A DNA stretch of 64,000 nt from Candidatus Hydrogenedens sp. (GTDB lineage Bacteria; Hydrogenedentota; Hydrogenedentia; Hydrogenedentales; Hydrogenedentaceae), in contig DAOSBX010000002.1 of assembly GCA_035361075.1 (NCBI GenBank), positions 95,721-159,720 of the forward strand, read 5' to 3'. This document shows positions 17,191 to 25,997 of this stretch, piece by piece. Under the pieces are notes generated by a model, which saw nothing but the letters and a program-made list of their open reading frames with translations, had not been told where the DNA came from and did not search any database. Every line of letters starts with the position of its first letter. Position 1 is the stretch's first letter. The translations under genes and the position numbers were made by a program.

Positions 17191-18366
17191 ATGAACGCAG
17201 AATTATTAATGATAGGTACAGAACTTTTATTAGGACAAATTACAGATACAAACTCTACTTATTTGGGTGAAAAACTGGCAGAAATAGGAATAGATGTATA
17301 CAGAAAAGTAACGGTGGGGGATAATCAGAAAAGAATTGTAGATGCTTTGAATGAATCCCTATCTAAATCAGATATTGTTATATGCAGTGGTGGTTTAGGA
17401 CCTACTGTCGACGATATGACTAGAGAAAGCGTTTCTGAAGCCACAAACAGCCCTCTCATTTACCATCCAGACCTATTTCAGACTATATACGACCGTTTTG
17501 TAAAAAGAGGGGTAAAAGTATCAGAAAATAATAAGAAACAAGCACTATTACCTGAAGGTGCAATACCAATTAATAATCCTATTGGTACAGCTCCAGGATT
17601 TATCAAAGAACATAACTCTAAGTATATTATATGTTTACCTGGTGTTCCTTTTGAACTTAAACCTATGTTTGAAGAAACTGTTATCCCATTCTTAACCCAA
17701 AAATTTCAAATCAAAAGTCGTATATACATAAAAGTATTGAAAGTTTACGGGTTAGGAGAGTCGAGAATAGACCACATTTTAGGAGATTTGCTATATTCTT
17801 CCTCACCAACAATTGGCCTTTTAGCATCGCCAGAGTGTGTTCGTATAAGACTTGCAGTCAAAGAAGAGGAGCCAGAAAAAGCAGAAGGGGTACTAACCGA
17901 TATGGAGACTAAAATTAACCATGCTTTGCCAGGGTTGGTCTTACCAGGTGATGACTTTTCTCTTGAAAAAGCATTAGATGCTGTTTTGGAAAAAGAGAAC
18001 AGCGGAATTGTAGTTTTAGATGCCCAAACAGGAGGAATGATAATTTACAGGATGGTTCAGGCTGGTATGAAACATCTACTTCATGGGGAAGTATACCCAA
18101 ACTTAAAAACTGAAGAAGAAATGGAATTTCTATTTGACAGGGCTAAGGAATATTTGTTAAAATGTATTTTTGCATACAGTTTAATATTAATACCTGACCA
18201 TAATAAAAGGGCAACTCGCCTTCATTTTATCAGTAAAAAGTATGGCGAAATTATATGGGAACTGCCCTTTTATGGGACAGAAGAAAGAAATCGGGTAAGA
18301 ACGGCGGTAGTTTCACTTGAAAAAATAAGAAGGAAATTACTGAATATCGAAGTGGATAAATCATAA
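17191..18366 (+). CDS. cinA: CinA family protein with a degenerate C-terminal domain
   Basis: A 391-residue CinA-like protein. Residues 1-170 are the molybdopterin-binding-like (MoCF/COG1058) domain: AELLMIGTELLLGQITDTNS, SDIVICSGGLGPTVDDMTR and LPGVPFELKPMFEE are clear. The C-terminal region (about 245-391) aligns with the nicotinamide mononucleotide deamidase domain, whose catalytic motif is AESCTGG. Here it reads LDAQTGG (Asp277, Ala278), so the reactive Ser is gone and deamidase activity is unlikely. The N-terminal domain could still act as ADP-ribose/NAD-metabolite pyrophosphatase, as described for some CinA proteins. SD AAGGTT. Divergent from hemW. Confidence 0.85.
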   Translation: MNAELLMIGTELLLGQITDTNSTYLGEKLAEIGIDVYRKVTVGDNQKRIVDALNESLSKSDIVICSGGLGPTVDDMTRESVSEATNSPLIYHPDLFQTIYDRFVKRGVKVSENNKKQALLPEGAIPINNPIGTAPGFIKEHNSKYIICLPGVPFELKPMFEETVIPFLTQKFQIKSRIYIKVLKVYGLGESRIDHILGDLLYSSSPTIGLLASPECVRIRLAVKEEEPEKAEGVLTDMETKINHALPGLVLPGDDFSLEKALDAVLEKENSGIVVLDAQTGGMIIYRMVQAGMKHLLHGEVYPNLKTEEEMEFLFDRAKEYLLKCIFAYSLILIPDHNKRATRLHFISKKYGEIIWELPFYGTEERNRVRTAVVSLEKIRRKLLNIEVDKS

Positions 18367-18417
18367 AGCCCAAGTGCTTACCCATTTCAATAACTCCAAA
18401 CAGAAGGAGTCAAAGAA

Positions 18418-18816
18418 ATGTTCCCGATGTTAGCAATATTATTACTTTCAACACAACCTATCCAGCCTTGCATTGAAGGAATTGCTTCCTACTACTCCAC
18501 ATCTAAGGTAAATATTATTACAGCCTCTGGTGAACGGTTTAACGACCGTGAATATACCTGTGCAATGCCTTTTGGCACATTTGGAGATTACTACTTAATT
18601 GTAAATGAAGCCACAGGAAAAGCAGTGGTATGTAAATTAAATGACCGTGGTCCTTTTATTAAAGGTAGGGTCATAGACTTATCACACACTGCAATGAGAG
18701 CCTTAGATAGTAGAAGAGGACTTATTAAGGTAAAGGTTTATCATTTAGGGAAACACCCTGTGCAAACAGGTCCCGTAACCTTACCACACAGTCAGTCTAT
18801 CCCCAAAATACATTAA
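18418..18816 (+). CDS. RlpA-like double-psi beta-barrel protein, exported
   Basis: A short 132-residue RlpA-type protein. It opens with a probable signal peptide (residues 1-18, FPMLAILLLSTQP). The mature part begins GIASYYSTSK and contains TASGERFN, CAMPFGTFG, LNDRGPF and RVIDLSHTAMRAL, the conserved path of the double-psi beta-barrel in RlpA, including the His/Asp-type catalytic region of lytic transglycosylases acting on denuded peptidoglycan. There is no C-terminal SPOR domain, unlike E. coli RlpA, so it may not be targeted to septa. GAAGGAGTC is the SD; it lies 51 bases downstream of cinA. Confidence 0.88.
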   Translation: MFPMLAILLLSTQPIQPCIEGIASYYSTSKVNIITASGERFNDREYTCAMPFGTFGDYYLIVNEATGKAVVCKLNDRGPFIKGRVIDLSHTAMRALDSRRGLIKVKVYHLGKHPVQTGPVTLPHSQSIPKIH

Positions 18817-18896
18817 AATAAATGCCTTTAAATTCCCATTCACTATTTTATTTAAACGTTGCTAATAAGTATAAAACCTTTTTTGTTTTATCTTTC

Positions 18897-21800
18897 TTAC
18901 ACAGGTTCAATAAAAATACCTAATCCAATACCTTCAATATCTGTCTGTTTCATCCCCGAGACGTCCTCATTCTGTATATTAATGTTAACGGCAAGAACTT
19001 CTTTTAATAATGTTTCCTTGAACTCTTCTAATGCAGATATGAGACCCGAATCAGCAGTAATTAACGTTAATTTTATTCGTTTATCATAAGGTAATTGCAT
19101 AGATTTGCGGAGTTCTTGAATTTCACGAATAACATCTCTAATCCAGCCTTCTTTCTTCAATTCTTCTGTTATGGTAGTAGTTAGAATCACCACCATATTT
19201 TTACCCTGAGAAGCAGTAAATCCTTCTTTTGGAAGTAGTTTAACACTTAGATCCTCTTCCTTAAGAGACACTTTTTCTCCTTCAAGTTCAATGATGTATT
19301 CGTTATTGGTAATTAAATCATGATAAATCTTACCACCATCAACACGGGCAAGTTCTTTCGCTAACAATTTGACTTTACTCCCTAATTTAGGCCCTAAAAG
19401 TTTATAGTTCGGCTTAATTTCATAATTTACATATAATTGGGGCTGATCCGAAAATTCTATCTCTTTAATATTTAATTCTTCCTTTATTATGTCCAGATAT
19501 GGATTGATTTTATCTTTTAATTCTGGTGATGTTAATACAATTTCACAACGAGCCAGTGGTTGACGAACTTTTATATTTGCTAATCGACGGGCACTCAATC
19601 CTAATGTAACGGCTTCACGTGCAAGTGCCATATTTTCAAGTAATGTATAATCGATTTTATCTTCACTCACTTTTGGATAGGTAGCCAGATGAACACTTTC
19701 AGCAGCAGTTTTTAGAGGTTTTGTGAGATTTTTCCATGTGATTTCAGAGAAAAATGGTACAAAAGGAGCGGTAAGCCTTGAAAGATTAATAAGGCATTCA
19801 TATAAAGTCCAATATGCATCCGCTTTTTGTTCTGACCAGCCACTTTCCCAAAAACGAGGTCTGCTCCTGCGAACATACCAGTTAGATAGTCCCTCAATAA
19901 AATCAAAAATTGCCTTTGCAGAAGGATACGTTTCATAGTTATCCAAAGCATTTCGTACCTGAACGACAGTTTTATATAATTCATTTAGAATCCACCTATC
20001 CAATTCACAACGTTCCTCAATAGGACGGTAAGATTGAATGAATTCACTCGGTTGGGAACATTGGTCTTCAGTCACCGTATCTGGAGTTGAAGAAACATCT
20101 TTAAGAAGTTTCAATGGGGCACCTTCAGCGGTAAAACCATCCAAATTAGCATATATTACAAAAAAACTGTAGACGTTATACCAGCGAATAAGTAAATCAC
20201 TTTGAAGTTCTTCAATTAACTTTTCTTGGAATCTGGTTGTCGTCGTAGGCGGATTTTTAGCTACAAAGCTCCAACGTAGGGCATCTGCACTATATTTATC
20301 AAATATATATTGTGGTTCTTTATAATTTTTCAGTCGTTTTGATAGTTTATAACCATCTTCACCCTGTATATGTCCCAAACAGACACATGTTTTGAAAGGG
20401 TGTGGGTAGGACTTTTTATCACCAAATATAATAGTGCTAATGGCTAATAATGCGTAAAACCAGCCTCTGGTTTGGTCTATTGCTTCGCTAATAAAATCTG
20501 CGGGAAAGTTTTGAGTAAATTTTTCTTCTGAACCTTCAACATGAGGATACCCCCATTGAGCAAAGGGCATACAACCTGCGTCAAACCAGCAATCAATAAC
20601 CTCTGGAACCCGTCTCATTCGTGCGGATGGGTCTTTTGGACTTTGATATGTAATAGCGTCAATATAAGGCTTATGTACTTTTAAGTTGTCGTTAAGTTGT
20701 GGATTTTCCTTTTTAGCCTTTTCCCATACATCGAGTCCTTGAACGTCAGGTTTAGAAAGTAGTTCTTGATATGAAGAGATACATTCCATATATCCAGTTT
20801 TTTCACAAACCCAAATTGGAAGGGGAGTCCCCCAGAATCGTTCTCTGGAAAGTGCCCAATCGACATTTGTAGCTAAAAAATTACCAAAACGGCCTTCCCG
20901 TATATGTTCGGGTTGCCAGTAAATTTTTTGGTTGTTCTTTAAAAATTCTTCAATAAATGCAGATGTCCGAATAAACCAACTCTGTCTCGCATATTGGATT
21001 AGTGGGTCATCTTCAGCACGTGGACAGAAAGGATAAGCATGACGGAATTGTTCTTGCTTAAATAACAAACCACGCTCTTTTAGTATGCGGATAATAGATT
21101 TATCCCCATCCTTACAAAACATGCCCGCCAATGGTTTTCCTGTATATAAATCCTTATCGGTAACTCGCTCATCGAATGTGCCATCCGATTTTATAAAACA
21201 AAGAAAACCAACATTTTGCTCTTTACATACCTTATAGTCATCTTCACCAAACGCTGGTGCTATATGAACCAGTCCTGTTCCTGTCTCAATATCTACAAAA
21301 TCACCTGGAATTATAAGCCAATACTTATCCGCTGTGCCTTGTCCTTCTATTTTCTGTGGAATATCATACTTAAACAAAGGCTCGTAAGTTAATCCTAATA
21401 AATCAGTCCCTTTATATAATTTTATAACTTCAATATCCTCACCCAAAATAGATTTTGCTACAGCACTTGCTATAATGAAATATTCTGAAATCTCATTCTT
21501 CTCCATTTTAACCAATGCATACTCAATATCTGGTCCCACACATACTGCACAATTACTTAAAAGTGTCCATGGTGTGGTTGTCCAGATTAAAAAACTGATT
21601 TTGTCATTTTCTTTAAATCCTAACTTGCTTTTACTTTCCATTGTGAGGGGAAAACGAACGGTTATTGACGGGTCATCTGTCTCACGGTAACCTTCACCAA
21701 CTTCACCAGCAGAAAGAGCAGTTCCACCCTGTGCCCACCACCATACTACCTTATAACCACGGTAAAGCAAGCCCCTATCAAAAAGCTGTTTTAATGCCCA

Positions 21801-22304
21801 CCACACACTTTCCACATAAGATTGATGATATGTTACATATGCCTGTTCAAGGTCTACCCAGAAAGCAATACGTTCTGTCATCTCCTCCCATTCTTTCTGA
21901 TAACGAAAAACAGAGTCTATACAAGCCTTATTAAATGCCTCTATTCCATACGATTCAATTGCAGATTTACCACCATCAAAAATTCCCAACGATTTACAAA
22001 CTTCTATCTCAACAGGAAGTCCATGAGTATCCCAACCCGCCTTTCGTTCACAGTAATAACCATCCATAGTCTTATATCTCGGGAAAATATCTTTTATTGT
22101 CCTTGTGAGACAGTGTCCTGGATGGGGTAATCCGTTTGCCGTAGGGGGACCTTCGTAAAATACAAATCGAGGGGCATTCTTCCTTTGTTCTAAACTTTTA
22201 TGATATATCTTTCTATCTTTCCAAAATTGAATAATTTCCTGTTCTGCTTTTGAAAAATTAAATTGTGAAGATGGAACAACATTATCAAATGCTTGTTTTT
22301 TCAT
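18897..22304 (-). CDS. ileS: Isoleucyl-tRNA synthetase, type with HPGH and KLSKR signatures
   Basis: A 1135-residue class I synthetase charging tRNA-Ile. The ATP motif normally HIGH is HPGH (residues 61-64, NGLPHPGHCLTRTIKD) and the KMSKS loop is KLSKR (about residue 650, GYKLSKRLKNY). KAGWDTHGLPVEIEV and FWGTPLPIWVCEKTGY mark the isoleucine subfamily; the CP1 editing domain is present (WTTTPWTLLSNCA, and DFVDIETGTGLVHIAPAFGEDD). Length and KxSKR pattern fit the eukaryote-like IleS2 group, members of which often tolerate mupirocin; that is inference. The protein is full length, so it should be the housekeeping enzyme. No T-box leader is seen in the 170 bases upstream. Confidence 0.95.
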   Translation of the reverse strand: MKKQAFDNVVPSSQFNFSKAEQEIIQFWKDRKIYHKSLEQRKNAPRFVFYEGPPTANGLPHPGHCLTRTIKDIFPRYKTMDGYYCERKAGWDTHGLPVEIEVCKSLGIFDGGKSAIESYGIEAFNKACIDSVFRYQKEWEEMTERIAFWVDLEQAYVTYHQSYVESVWWALKQLFDRGLLYRGYKVVWWWAQGGTALSAGEVGEGYRETDDPSITVRFPLTMESKSKLGFKENDKISFLIWTTTPWTLLSNCAVCVGPDIEYALVKMEKNEISEYFIIASAVAKSILGEDIEVIKLYKGTDLLGLTYEPLFKYDIPQKIEGQGTADKYWLIIPGDFVDIETGTGLVHIAPAFGEDDYKVCKEQNVGFLCFIKSDGTFDERVTDKDLYTGKPLAGMFCKDGDKSIIRILKERGLLFKQEQFRHAYPFCPRAEDDPLIQYARQSWFIRTSAFIEEFLKNNQKIYWQPEHIREGRFGNFLATNVDWALSRERFWGTPLPIWVCEKTGYMECISSYQELLSKPDVQGLDVWEKAKKENPQLNDNLKVHKPYIDAITYQSPKDPSARMRRVPEVIDCWFDAGCMPFAQWGYPHVEGSEEKFTQNFPADFISEAIDQTRGWFYALLAISTIIFGDKKSYPHPFKTCVCLGHIQGEDGYKLSKRLKNYKEPQYIFDKYSADALRWSFVAKNPPTTTTRFQEKLIEELQSDLLIRWYNVYSFFVIYANLDGFTAEGAPLKLLKDVSSTPDTVTEDQCSQPSEFIQSYRPIEERCELDRWILNELYKTVVQVRNALDNYETYPSAKAIFDFIEGLSNWYVRRSRPRFWESGWSEQKADAYWTLYECLINLSRLTAPFVPFFSEITWKNLTKPLKTAAESVHLATYPKVSEDKIDYTLLENMALAREAVTLGLSARRLANIKVRQPLARCEIVLTSPELKDKINPYLDIIKEELNIKEIEFSDQPQLYVNYEIKPNYKLLGPKLGSKVKLLAKELARVDGGKIYHDLITNNEYIIELEGEKVSLKEEDLSVKLLPKEGFTASQGKNMVVILTTTITEELKKEGWIRDVIREIQELRKSMQLPYDKRIKLTLITADSGLISALEEFKETLLKEVLAVNINIQNEDVSGMKQTDIEGIGLGIFIEPV

Positions 22305-22475
22305 TTTTTCACTCCATAAAAAAATACACTTATATTTATTGTTACTTTTCAGGAAAACTCGGAAATGATATTTATAATACCAAAAAAAATAAATATATAT
22401 CTATTACATTACATAGGATAATCCAGAAAATATTTATGGAAAATTCAATATACTCGACTATTAGATGCCTTTTTC

Positions 22476-24179
22476 TTAGTTTCCTTCCTCCTGATACTTT
22501 TTGTAAAGTGGGAATATTTCAGGAGGAATTTCTTTTTTCAACTGCTGAATTTCAGGGAGAGAAGGATTTAAATATTCAGCGGTATCGATATAACAAACAG
22601 CTGGTTTCCATAACTTTTGATAAATAAAATAACGTGCCTCCTGTATATAAATAGGTGCTAATTGTTGTCTAATATTTGGTTTGTCAAAATGATAAACACC
22701 ACATAGGTTATACTTTCTAAAAAGTGGTAAAAATTCTGCACGTAACGTTTTGGGGTCAATAAAATCGTTCTCAGTTCCCCAAAGGTCTGTGTAATATAAT
22801 TTGCCATTATAGCCTGAACTTAAAGCATACCAACCAAGGTTTTTCCAACGTGCGATATTATGCCATCTTTTATTAGTATAGACAGGAAATAATGTCAGAA
22901 CTACATAAACAACTACGAAAATAATTATAGTAAATATTTTTAAATAATTTTTTACATCTAAAAGTAGTCTATTCTCTTGTTGTTTAAGGTAAAAATTAAA
23001 CATTCCTAATATAGAGCACCAGAATAACATATTTGTTGTAATATACCTTGATGATAATGCCTGTCCTAATCCTAACCCCGACCTTCCAAATGCGAGAAGA
23101 ACACCACTTAAAATGGAGAATAAAGCAAGACTTTTCCAAAAAAAGTATTCTTCAATGTTCTGTTTGAGTTCTTGTTTAGTCATTAATTTTTGGATATTAT
23201 TTTCAAATATACAAAACCTTTTTCTAATAATAATTGTCTTTCTAATCTTAAAAAATAAAAACATCCATAATAAGAGTCCTGCAATACCAAAGAGGTAAGA
23301 GCCAATATTGACTTTTACCATATTTATACCATGCCAGGGTGGTATAAAAAATAATCCTGATATCGGACTACCTATATAAAGAATAAAATATAAACATCTT
23401 TCTAATACGCTTACTTGTTTTTCAATACTTGTAATTCCTGGCCTATGATAATTGGAGAAGTAAAAAGCTAAAACTCCAACACCAGATAGTATCCAAATTA
23501 AAATAAGGAAAGGGTTCTTTTTCTCTTGATTAAAATATTTGTAGATTAAAAGAGGTAGAGCAGTAACCCATATTAGTAGACCATTAGCAAAAGAAAAAGA
23601 GGCAAAAATGGCAATTATTATAGAGATGCATAGTGTCAAGAGGTTTAATTTATATATAGTCAAAATACTAAGTAAACAGATATAAAGGAAATTAGTCAAA
23701 AACATCATAAGTTGAAGTCCCCAAACCCAATTTTCCATTTGTACCCATGAAAACATTAATAATGAAATAAGAGAAGCAGAAAACACCTGTAAAAGACGAG
23801 AAAAGTCACCTGGCTTCCTATTATCCTCACCGTTATAATGTATCCCTTGTTTTTGTGGAAGGATGATGATATAAAAGAGGATTAAAAACGAAAGAATAAC
23901 AAGGAAAACATTAAAGTATAAGATAGACAACTCGTTCCATGAAGTAATTTTGGCTAAAAATAAGGTAATAATACGAGGTAAGAAAGGTCGATGGTCATTT
24001 TGTTGAGCAAATAACTCCCAGAATTTCAATGTTCCTTGGTTTAATTTGTCAAATAACGACAAATATAAAATTTCATCCCAATAAGGAAATCGATACCCAT
24101 ATTTCCAGATGAGAAAACATAAAACTACAATGGGAAATATTACTAATAAAAACAAAATATTGATTTTATTGATTTTCAT
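22476..24179 (-). CDS. Polytopic membrane protein, possible GT-C-fold glycosyltransferase
   Basis: A 567-residue integral membrane protein with about ten hydrophobic segments over residues 5-440 and a soluble C-terminal tail of about 130 residues. The first periplasmic loop carries FPYWDEILYL, an acidic pair (Asp-Glu) placed where GT-C glycosyltransferases (PMT/ArnT-like) keep their catalytic acid, and QNDHRPFLPR follows. This supports a polyprenyl-phosphate-sugar transferase role but the family is not certain. The tail (LYKKYQEEGN end; repeated Tyr-rich helices) may be TPR-like. It is transcribed towards ileS with a 171-base gap. Confidence 0.65.
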   Translation of the reverse strand: MKINKINILFLLVIFPIVVLCFLIWKYGYRFPYWDEILYLSLFDKLNQGTLKFWELFAQQNDHRPFLPRIITLFLAKITSWNELSILYFNVFLVILSFLILFYIIILPQKQGIHYNGEDNRKPGDFSRLLQVFSASLISLLMFSWVQMENWVWGLQLMMFLTNFLYICLLSILTIYKLNLLTLCISIIIAIFASFSFANGLLIWVTALPLLIYKYFNQEKKNPFLILIWILSGVGVLAFYFSNYHRPGITSIEKQVSVLERCLYFILYIGSPISGLFFIPPWHGINMVKVNIGSYLFGIAGLLLWMFLFFKIRKTIIIRKRFCIFENNIQKLMTKQELKQNIEEYFFWKSLALFSILSGVLLAFGRSGLGLGQALSSRYITTNMLFWCSILGMFNFYLKQQENRLLLDVKNYLKIFTIIIFVVVYVVLTLFPVYTNKRWHNIARWKNLGWYALSSGYNGKLYYTDLWGTENDFIDPKTLRAEFLPLFRKYNLCGVYHFDKPNIRQQLAPIYIQEARYFIYQKLWKPAVCYIDTAEYLNPSLPEIQQLKKEIPPEIFPLYKKYQEEGN

Positions 24180-24378
24180 AAAAGTTGTTTTTAGTTTAAG
24201 TTATTCAATGAAATTAATATAGTTTTACTTTCCAAATCAAAACAACCATTATCAGATTATAAAATTAAGTGTTATCGGAATTCCATTATTTGCACTATTT
24301 TTTTGTGCTTTGTTATTATTTTTATGCGTTAAAATAATGAATGAAAAAGTAAAATCTTGCCAAGGAGTAAAAAAACTA

Positions 24379-24948
24379 ATGAATGTACATATCACTTGTA
24401 AACACATGGAGTCTTCAGAAGCATTAAAATCATACACAGAAAATGCTCTAAAAAAGTTAGAACATTATTTTGACAAAATTATAGAGGCAAACGTAATTAT
24501 GGATGTGGAGAAACACCGTCATATTTGCGAAATTAATTTAAATGCTAACGGTGTCCGTATTCATAGTAAAGAATCTTCCCCCGATATGTATGCCTCAGTA
24601 GATGCTGTTATTGAAAAGTTAGAACGTCAAATACGTAAATTTAAGGAGAAAATAAAAAATCACAAACCACGGAATATAAACGAGACACGAAAATATAAAC
24701 ATGTCATACTCGAACTTAAGGAAGAAACCCCTCAAAAAGAAGAAACTGAAGAAGAACCTGTTATCCCTCATGAAATAGTACATAGAGAACACATCACGTT
24801 AAAACCCATGACAGTTGACGAAGCCTTAATGCAAATACAACTTTTAGAGGAGCCTTTCTTAGTATTTATAAATGTAGATACCTCTCAGGTCAACGTACTA
24901 TATCCGAGGGGAAATAGCACGTATGGATTAATTGAACCTCAATTTTGA
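24379..24948 (+). CDS. hpf: Ribosome hibernation promoting factor, long form
   Basis: A 189-residue dimer-forming hibernation factor. Residues 1-100 are the HPF/YfiA domain (MNVHITCKHMESSEAL, a helix ALKKLEHYFDKI, CEINLNANG), which fits the decoding region of 30S. Residues about 132-189 are the C-terminal domain of long HPF (HREHITLKPMTVDEALMQIQ, PFLVFINVDTSQVNVLY), which joins two 70S into 100S particles. Start is ATG 24379 with AAGGAG 11 bases upstream; an in-frame TTG at 24310 would add an unlikely hydrophobic lead. It precedes hprK as in the rpoN-hpf-ptsN-hprK clusters of many diderms. Confidence 0.93.
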   Translation: MNVHITCKHMESSEALKSYTENALKKLEHYFDKIIEANVIMDVEKHRHICEINLNANGVRIHSKESSPDMYASVDAVIEKLERQIRKFKEKIKNHKPRNINETRKYKHVILELKEETPQKEETEEEPVIPHEIVHREHITLKPMTVDEALMQIQLLEEPFLVFINVDTSQVNVLYPRGNSTYGLIEPQF

Positions 24949-24971
24949 TTATTATTTTCAAATAATCAAAA
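24943..24971. other. AT-rich hairpin spanning the hpf stop codon
   Basis: An 11-bp perfect stem (TTTTGATTATT with AATAATCAAAA) closes a 7-base loop. The TGA stop of hpf lies in the left arm and hprK starts 34 bases after the right arm. There is no U-run after the stem, so intrinsic termination is doubtful. It may be a processing or attenuation site that separates hpf levels from hprK. Confidence 0.4.
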
Positions 24972-25004
24972 GAGGGGTTAAAAATATAATTGTGAGTTAA
25001 ATAA

Positions 25005-25988
25005 ATGTGGGAAACTGATTTAGAAATAAATTTTCGAAAAAAAACGTCAATACCTGTTGCTTCGTTGTTTCAGGAACCTATTCGTTCCGAATTGGGATTA
25101 AAGATTATAGCAGGGTATCAAGGAATAAGGAGAGAAGTATTTACTCCGGATGTTAATCGTCCAGGATTGGCCTTAACAGGTTACCTTGAATATTTTGCAA
25201 ATGATAGAGTTCAGGTATTAGGAAACACCGAGATTCATTATCTTGAAAGGCTAACCCCATCTGAAATTGAAAATCGTCTACTTTATATGTTTTCCTTTGA
25301 AATTCCAGCATTTCTTTTGTCCCGTTCCTTAATCCCTCCACAGGTATTTTTAGACTTGTGCAATCGTCACGGTGTTCCCGTAATACAATCCAGCCTAACA
25401 ACAGACCAAGTTATCAGTAAAGTTATTTTATTTTTTGCTGAAAAATTTGCACCAGAAACAACAATCCACGGAACGGTTGTCGATTGTTATGGTATTGGTG
25501 TAGTAATTGTAGGTGCATCGGGAATAGGAAAAAGTGAAACAGCGTTAGAACTTGTGGAACGTGGACATCGCCTTATCGTAGACGATGTGGTTCTTTTAAG
25601 AAAAGGTATTGAGGATATTATTATTGCAGAAAGTGACCCACAAATCGAGCATAACATTCATATACGAGGAATAGGAATGGTAGATGTATTATCCGTTTAT
25701 GGTGCAGGCAGAATAAGGAGAAGAAAACAAGTAGGATTAATTATAGAATTAGTAACCACAATGGATGATGATATCGACATGCTAATTAATGTCTGGCCTA
25801 AAAAGCAAATATTAGGCGTAAACGTTCCATATCTTAAAGTTCCTGTTGGTCCTGGTAGAAATCTTGCAGTTATTGTTGAAGCGGCTGCATTAAAATGCCG
25901 TATGATGGAATTGGGTATTGATATAGACCAACAGTTCTCAGAACGTACCAAACAGGCAACAACAAAAAATCTTTATCAAATTAGGTAG
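25005..25988 (+). CDS. hprK: HPr kinase/phosphorylase
   Basis: A 327-residue bifunctional enzyme that adds or removes phosphate on the regulatory serine of HPr. Residues 1-130 are the N-terminal domain; the catalytic domain has TIHGTVVDCYGIG (His155), Walker A GASGIGKS (170-177), LIVDDVVLL, and the signature HIRGIGMVDVLSVYGAGRIR. All key residues for kinase and phosphorylase activities are present. GH57 and HPr genes follow in the same direction. Its HPr partner at 28162-28440 keeps the regulatory serine, so the pair should work. Confidence 0.96.
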   Translation: MWETDLEINFRKKTSIPVASLFQEPIRSELGLKIIAGYQGIRREVFTPDVNRPGLALTGYLEYFANDRVQVLGNTEIHYLERLTPSEIENRLLYMFSFEIPAFLLSRSLIPPQVFLDLCNRHGVPVIQSSLTTDQVISKVILFFAEKFAPETTIHGTVVDCYGIGVVIVGASGIGKSETALELVERGHRLIVDDVVLLRKGIEDIIIAESDPQIEHNIHIRGIGMVDVLSVYGAGRIRRRKQVGLIIELVTTMDDDIDMLINVWPKKQILGVNVPYLKVPVGPGRNLAVIVEAAALKCRMMELGIDIDQQFSERTKQATTKNLYQIR

Positions 25989-25997
25989 GAAGTTGTA

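Noticed and set aside
22305..22475. T-box or other riboswitch upstream of ileS
   Set aside because: No T-box sequence, specifier stem or antiterminator could be found.
24310..24378. Hydrophobic N-terminal extension of hpf from a TTG
   Set aside because: Homologues start at MNVHITC-like sequence, and AAGGAG precedes ATG 24379.
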